Source: DATKGX01 sp035510555
Lineage (GTDB): Bacteria; Patescibacteriota; Microgenomatia; Levybacterales; UBA12049
DNA length: 24,506 bases
Assembly: GCA_035510555.1 (NCBI GenBank)
Contig: DATKGX010000025.1
Location: 1 to 24,506, forward strand
Direction: 5' to 3'
The notes beneath the pieces were generated by a model. That model did not search any database and was not told the DNA's origin. It worked only from the letters and a program-made list of their open reading frames with translations. The translations under genes were made by a program, and so were the position numbers. This document shows positions 21,782-24,506 of this stretch, in pieces; the first letter of the stretch is position 1, and each line of letters begins with the position of its first letter.

Positions 21782-22042
21782 ATGGAAATTAAAAATAAAT
21801 TTACGACCTACGATATTTTAATCTGTTCTTTCTTATTAACGCACATAGAAATATCTTTAACTGAAATAAAAGAAACTACTCCCAGGCGTTTTATCTTTAT
21901 TCTTACCAACCCTTCGTTGTGCGAAAAACTCTGTAAAGACTTTCTTAACAACGCAACTGCTCCAGCAAGAGAACTTTTCTCAAACAGAGAAATGCTTATT
22001 TCAGAAATAAAAGCCAGAAATGGAGAAAAATATGGAAAATAA
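21782..22042 (+). CDS. DUF5659-like small protein
   Basis: An 86-residue protein. It begins MEIKNKFTTYDILICSFLLT and contains RRFIFILTNPSLCEKLCKDF, then an end with ARELFSNREMLISEIKARNG. The order (a first helix, a strand, RRFxFIF, an acidic or polar helix, then a long helix rich in Arg) matches the DUF5659 family as I remember it, common in small mobile elements of compact bacteria. Function unknown. A GTG at 21776 is a possible alternative start. I prefer the ATG at 21782 because TATGAT ends 8 nt before it. The palindrome upstream may regulate it. It overlaps the next gene by 11 nt. Confidence 0.68.
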   Translation: MEIKNKFTTYDILICSFLLTHIEISLTEIKETTPRRFIFILTNPSLCEKLCKDFLNNATAPARELFSNREMLISEIKARNGEKYGK

Positions 22043-22532
22043 TTATTCACTTGTTAGTCAACAATCGGAAATGATCCAAAAGATAGAAAGACTAGGCGGA
22101 AAATACGATTCTAACTTTGATTTACCAATAGATGATCAATTATTTATTTGTGAATTGCTTGCGGCAGCAGAACAACAAGAAGGAGCTGAAAGAACCAATG
22201 GTCATGTTAAATGGAGTGGTAATGGTAGCTATAAACGGAGCGTTAACTTTGAGTTAACAGAAAGTAAACTAAAAGTTATCAATGAATTAAAAACATTTAC
22301 ATACCTTACTCCGCCAATTAAAATTTCTCAACTTTTAGAATCATTTTTTGCTGGCTACGACACAAATGAAGAGCATTGGCTTTATATCTCTCAAAACTTT
22401 AACCCCAGAGCAATTAACAGGGTAATTAACTACATTGTTAAAGTTTATTTGAACAAAACAACTTCAATACAAAATCCAGCAGCCTACTTTACTTATTTGA
22501 TTAAAAAACGCAAAAAACGAAGAAGTATATGA
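22032..22532 (+). CDS. Hypothetical protein of the recombinase module, 166 residues
   Basis: I do not recognise this protein. It begins MENNYSLVSQQSEMIQKIE, is soluble and mostly helical. The end is a basic tail (AAYFTYLIKKRKKRRSI) preceded by RAINRVINYIVKVYLNK, a pattern also seen in phage replication-associated or DNA-binding proteins, so nucleic-acid binding is plausible. An in-frame ATG at 22020 exists. I chose 22032 because GGAG (22022-22025) lies 6 nt before it, one of the few clear Shine-Dalgarno sequences here and consistent with a gene inside an operon. Confidence 0.62.
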   Translation: MENNYSLVSQQSEMIQKIERLGGKYDSNFDLPIDDQLFICELLAAAEQQEGAERTNGHVKWSGNGSYKRSVNFELTESKLKVINELKTFTYLTPPIKISQLLESFFAGYDTNEEHWLYISQNFNPRAINRVINYIVKVYLNKTTSIQNPAAYFTYLIKKRKKRRSI

Positions 22533-22538
22533 ATACCA

Positions 22539-22721
22539 ATGATACCTATAGACGAAAATATGGAAAGTAGTAAAAGTGACAAAAATATAACAAAACAGGT
22601 GCGTATAGATGCTGGATTGCACCAATTACTTAAGATTAAGGCAGCAAAGGGTTCTACGACCATTAAAACGCTTCTGGAAGGGTATCTTGCGGACTTGTTA
22701 GAAGTTAAAGGGGAAGGTTAG
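22539..22721 (+). CDS. Ribbon-helix-helix DNA-binding protein
   Basis: A 60-residue protein. After a short polar lead, KQVRIDAGLHQLLKIKAAK gives the DNA-contacting beta strand and first helix of an Arc/CopG-type fold, and TIKTLLEGYLADLLEV gives the second helix. Such proteins bind as dimers to DNA and repress nearby promoters. In a recombinase module it could also act as a directionality factor. An ATG at 22560 (MESSKSDKN) is an equally possible start. It lies 6 nt after the previous gene and 4 nt before the next ORF. Confidence 0.78.
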   Translation: MIPIDENMESSKSDKNITKQVRIDAGLHQLLKIKAAKGSTTIKTLLEGYLADLLEVKGEG

Positions 22722-22725
22722 GATT

Positions 22726-22881
22726 ATGACAGTACAAGAAGCTTATAAAGTCTTAGGACAAGAATATAAAGATACACCTGAGAAAGAAGTTGAAAAATGG
22801 ATAAACTCTGCAAGTGGATTAGCTGAAATATTTATGCAGCAAGTTTTAAAGAAAGGAATTGACATTTATGACAATAAATAG
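22726..22881 (+). CDS. Small acidic helical protein, 51 residues
   Basis: An ORF that begins MTVQEAYKVLGQEYKDTPEK and ends GIDIYDNK. It is acidic, likely all-helical, and has no cysteine or membrane segment. AGG lies just upstream of the ATG. It starts 4 nt after the ribbon-helix-helix gene and overlaps the recombinase start by 14 nt, the arrangement of translationally coupled genes. It could be a recombinase accessory protein. The family is unknown. Confidence 0.65.
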   Translation: MTVQEAYKVLGQEYKDTPEKEVEKWINSASGLAEIFMQQVLKKGIDIYDNK

Positions 22882-24427
22882 CCATAATGTAGCTGTGATA
22901 AAAAAAGCGATAGGATATGTTCGTATATCAACAGAAGATCAATCTCAATTTTCTCTTGAAAACCAAGAGGATTACATCCGCAAGGAAACGGAAAGACAAG
23001 AATGCAAACTTATAAAAATATTTTCCGATTCAGGATATTCTGCAAAAACTACAAATAGACCTGGGCTTATTGAGCTTCTAGAATTTTGCCGGAAGAATAA
23101 GGATTCTATAGCTAACCTTTTTATCTATAAGTATGATAGGTTATCTCGTGATACATATGATTTCTTAGGTATTAAAAAGAAGTTATCGGAATATGGAATT
23201 AGAGTAATTTCTTGTACTGAGCCGACTGATGATACTTTTTCCGGTGAATTCTTGCAAACAATTCTTAGCGCAGCAGCAAAACTTGATAATCAAATGAGAG
23301 GACAAAGAGCATTAGACGGAATGAAGAAGCGGTTTGAAGCAGGTTGGTTTGCCGCAGGCAGACCACCTCTTGGATATTTTAATACTGTTGTTGAAGGAAG
23401 AAAGATTATTGAAAGAGATCCGAAAACATTTGATTTAGTTAAAAGAGCATGGGAAGAAATGGCAACCGGAACTCATTCACTTTTAACAATTTCAAAACTT
23501 TTAAATAGTTGGGGATTATCCGTTCACAAGCAAACCGTTAATCGCATATTCAGAAATAATTTTTATATTGGAATTATTACTAGTAAAAGATGGAACTTAG
23601 AAAAAAGAGGATTGCATGATCAAATGATAACTGAAGATACATTTTATCGTGTTCAGTCAATACTTGACGGACGAAGTACAACTGCTAAACCAAGAGAAAG
23701 AAACAATCCTACATTTCCATTAAGAGGATTTGTTAAATGCGGAGAATGTTTAGCTCCTTTAACCGGTTCATGGGCAAAAGGTTCAACAAAAAAATATGCT
23801 TATTATTACTGCTCCAAAAGAACTCATAAAATAACTAATATTCAAAAAGATGTTCTTGAAGAAAAATTTGTTAATCTTTTGAAAAAGCTTTCCCCGGCTC
23901 CCGGAGTTATAAAACTTTTTACCGAACAAGTTAAAACAAAATGGCATCAAAGATATAAAGATTTAGAGAATCAGCAGGACTGGATTAAAAAAGATATAAG
24001 TGTTTTGGAGTTAAGAAAACAAACACTTGTTGATAAAAACCTTGACGGACTTATCCCAGATGATTTGTTTAAAGAACAGCTTGAAAGAGTAAATGAATCT
24101 CTTATGGTTAAAAAATCAATTTCTAATGATTCAGTTCTTGCTCAAGTTGATATTGATACTTTAACAAACTTTATGAGTGTATTCCTTAAAGACTTATCAA
24201 AAGCATGGCTTGATGGTAATTTAGATCAAAGGCAAATATTAATTAGTTTGATAATGCCTAAAGGAGTAGTCTTTAATGAAGGTGCTTATCAAACTATTGA
24301 AATAAGTCATTCCTTCCTATTACAGCAAGCTAATCGGAATCCTGTTACCTCAGAAGGAACATACAGTGAGCCGGGTGGGATTCGAACCCACGACCAAGAG
24401 CTTAAAAGGCTCCTGCTCTACCGCTGA
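22868..24427 (+). CDS. Large serine recombinase (integrase)
   Basis: A 519-residue site-specific recombinase that would integrate and excise the element. The resolvase domain has YVRISTEDQ with the nucleophile Ser21, YKYDRLSRD, and SAAAKLDNQMRGQRALDGM leading into the recombinase domain (GRPPLGY, TISKLLNSWGLSVHKQTVNRIFRN). A zinc ribbon follows (KCGECLAPL ... YYCSKR), then a C-terminal coiled-coil region. A TTG at 22859 is in frame, but ATG 22868 has AAAGGA upstream at a workable distance. The last 18 or so codons are read from the antisense strand of the tRNA-Lys gene (SEPGGIRTHDQELK), so the native C-terminus is altered by integration. Confidence 0.93.
   Translation: MTINSHNVAVIKKAIGYVRISTEDQSQFSLENQEDYIRKETERQECKLIKIFSDSGYSAKTTNRPGLIELLEFCRKNKDSIANLFIYKYDRLSRDTYDFLGIKKKLSEYGIRVISCTEPTDDTFSGEFLQTILSAAAKLDNQMRGQRALDGMKKRFEAGWFAAGRPPLGYFNTVVEGRKIIERDPKTFDLVKRAWEEMATGTHSLLTISKLLNSWGLSVHKQTVNRIFRNNFYIGIITSKRWNLEKRGLHDQMITEDTFYRVQSILDGRSTTAKPRERNNPTFPLRGFVKCGECLAPLTGSWAKGSTKKYAYYYCSKRTHKITNIQKDVLEEKFVNLLKKLSPAPGVIKLFTEQVKTKWHQRYKDLENQQDWIKKDISVLELRKQTLVDKNLDGLIPDDLFKEQLERVNESLMVKKSISNDSVLAQVDIDTLTNFMSVFLKDLSKAWLDGNLDQRQILISLIMPKGVVFNEGAYQTIEISHSFLLQQANRNPVTSEGTYSEPGGIRTHDQELKRLLLYR
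24365..24378. repeat. attR core at the tRNA-Lys 3' end
   Basis: AGTGAGCCGGGTGG, identical to 15418-15431. It covers the last 12 bases of the tRNA gene and two bases beyond. Confidence 0.72.
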
Positions 24428-24438
24428 GCTACCGGCCC
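24367..24438 (-). tRNA. trnK: tRNA-Lys (anticodon UUU)
   Basis: On the minus strand the acceptor stem GGGCCGG pairs with CCGGCTC (one G-U), the D arm is GCTCAGCGGTAGAGC, the anticodon stem GGAGC/GCTCT frames CTTTTAA with anticodon TTT, and the T arm is GTGGG-TTCGAAT-CCCAC. The discriminator is A and CCA is not encoded. The gene is intact. Its 3' end is the integration site of the element. The recombinase gene overlaps it on the other strand. Confidence 0.95.
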
Positions 24439-24443
24439 CAAAT

Positions 24444-24467
24444 GGGACAAACCTCACGGTTTTTCCC
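24444..24467. terminator. Hairpin upstream of tRNA-Lys
   Basis: GGGA-C-AAACC-TCAC-GGTTT-T-TCCC folds as a 9-bp stem with one mismatch. With its inner T-run on the plus strand it could stop transcription coming from the recombinase gene, or end a gene located to the right on the minus strand. Confidence 0.55.
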
Positions 24468-24506
24468 AACGATTTCCCTTTAAGGATAGCAAAATCGGCA
24501 CTCACG

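Larger units (their letters stand above)
15418..24378. mobile_element. Putative integrative element at tRNA-Lys, serine recombinase type
   Basis: AGTGAGCCGGGTGG occurs at 15418-15431 and at 24365-24378, 8947 bp apart. The right copy is the 3' end of an intact tRNA-Lys gene (antisense) plus its flank. The left copy is followed outward by a run of six A, which on the tRNA strand is a T-run expected after a tRNA, so it looks like the displaced native 3' flank. A large serine recombinase gene abuts the right copy. Cargo is mostly minus-strand small membrane or secreted proteins. I see no phage structural, relaxase, type IV secretion or replication gene. The element type is therefore undefined. 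Confidence 0.75.

Overview
The window reads as part of an AT-rich bacterial genome that uses the standard bacterial code. I infer a Candidate Phyla Radiation (Patescibacteria) type organism, from the compact gene set, the short delta subunit and Obg, the cupin-type sugar isomerases, and the many small membrane or zinc-ribbon proteins of unknown function. This placement is inference; there is no rRNA or ribosomal protein gene here to confirm it.

Positions 1-9350 are chromosomal core. A minus-strand block carries PEP synthase (runs off the left edge), a cupin phosphoglucose isomerase, a cupin mannose-6-phosphate isomerase-like protein, phosphomannomutase/phosphoglucomutase, DNA polymerase III delta, a small HExxH metallopeptidase, a YkuK-type RNase H-like protein, a secreted glycoside hydrolase-like protein and an rRNA-type methyltransferase. 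The sugar genes together fit gluconeogenesis and sugar-phosphate supply for surface glycans. Obg is divergent on the plus strand and ends at a clear intrinsic terminator.

Positions 9350-13250 are accessory. There is an IS1595-type transposase, a convergent 41-residue ORF, and three minus-strand genes of unknown function, one of them a membrane-anchored HExxH protein. Each of these three has the same 32-nt gapless element about 27-35 bp upstream of its -35 box. A triple zinc-ribbon gene and a radical SAM gene follow on the plus strand.

Positions 15418-24378 look like an integrated mobile element of about 8.9 kb. A 14-bp direct repeat, equal to the 3' end of a tRNA-Lys(UUU) gene plus its flank, lies at both ends, and a large serine recombinase abuts the right copy. 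The left arm (minus strand) carries membrane, secreted cysteine-rich, receiver-domain and zinc-ribbon proteins. The right arm (plus strand) carries a possible regulator, a DUF5659-like protein, an unknown protein, a ribbon-helix-helix protein, a 51-residue ORF and the recombinase. I recognise no phage structural, conjugation or replication genes. The recombinase reading frame ends inside the antisense strand of the tRNA. In the predicted circular form it would instead end 13 codons beyond the core and be followed by an intrinsic terminator.

A theme across the window is promoter placement. Many genes have a -10 box 6-9 nt before the ATG, several with a matching -35 at 17-18 nt, so their transcripts would be leaderless or nearly so. 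Three protein-coding ORFs of 41-51 residues were added because they fit the spacing and promoter context.
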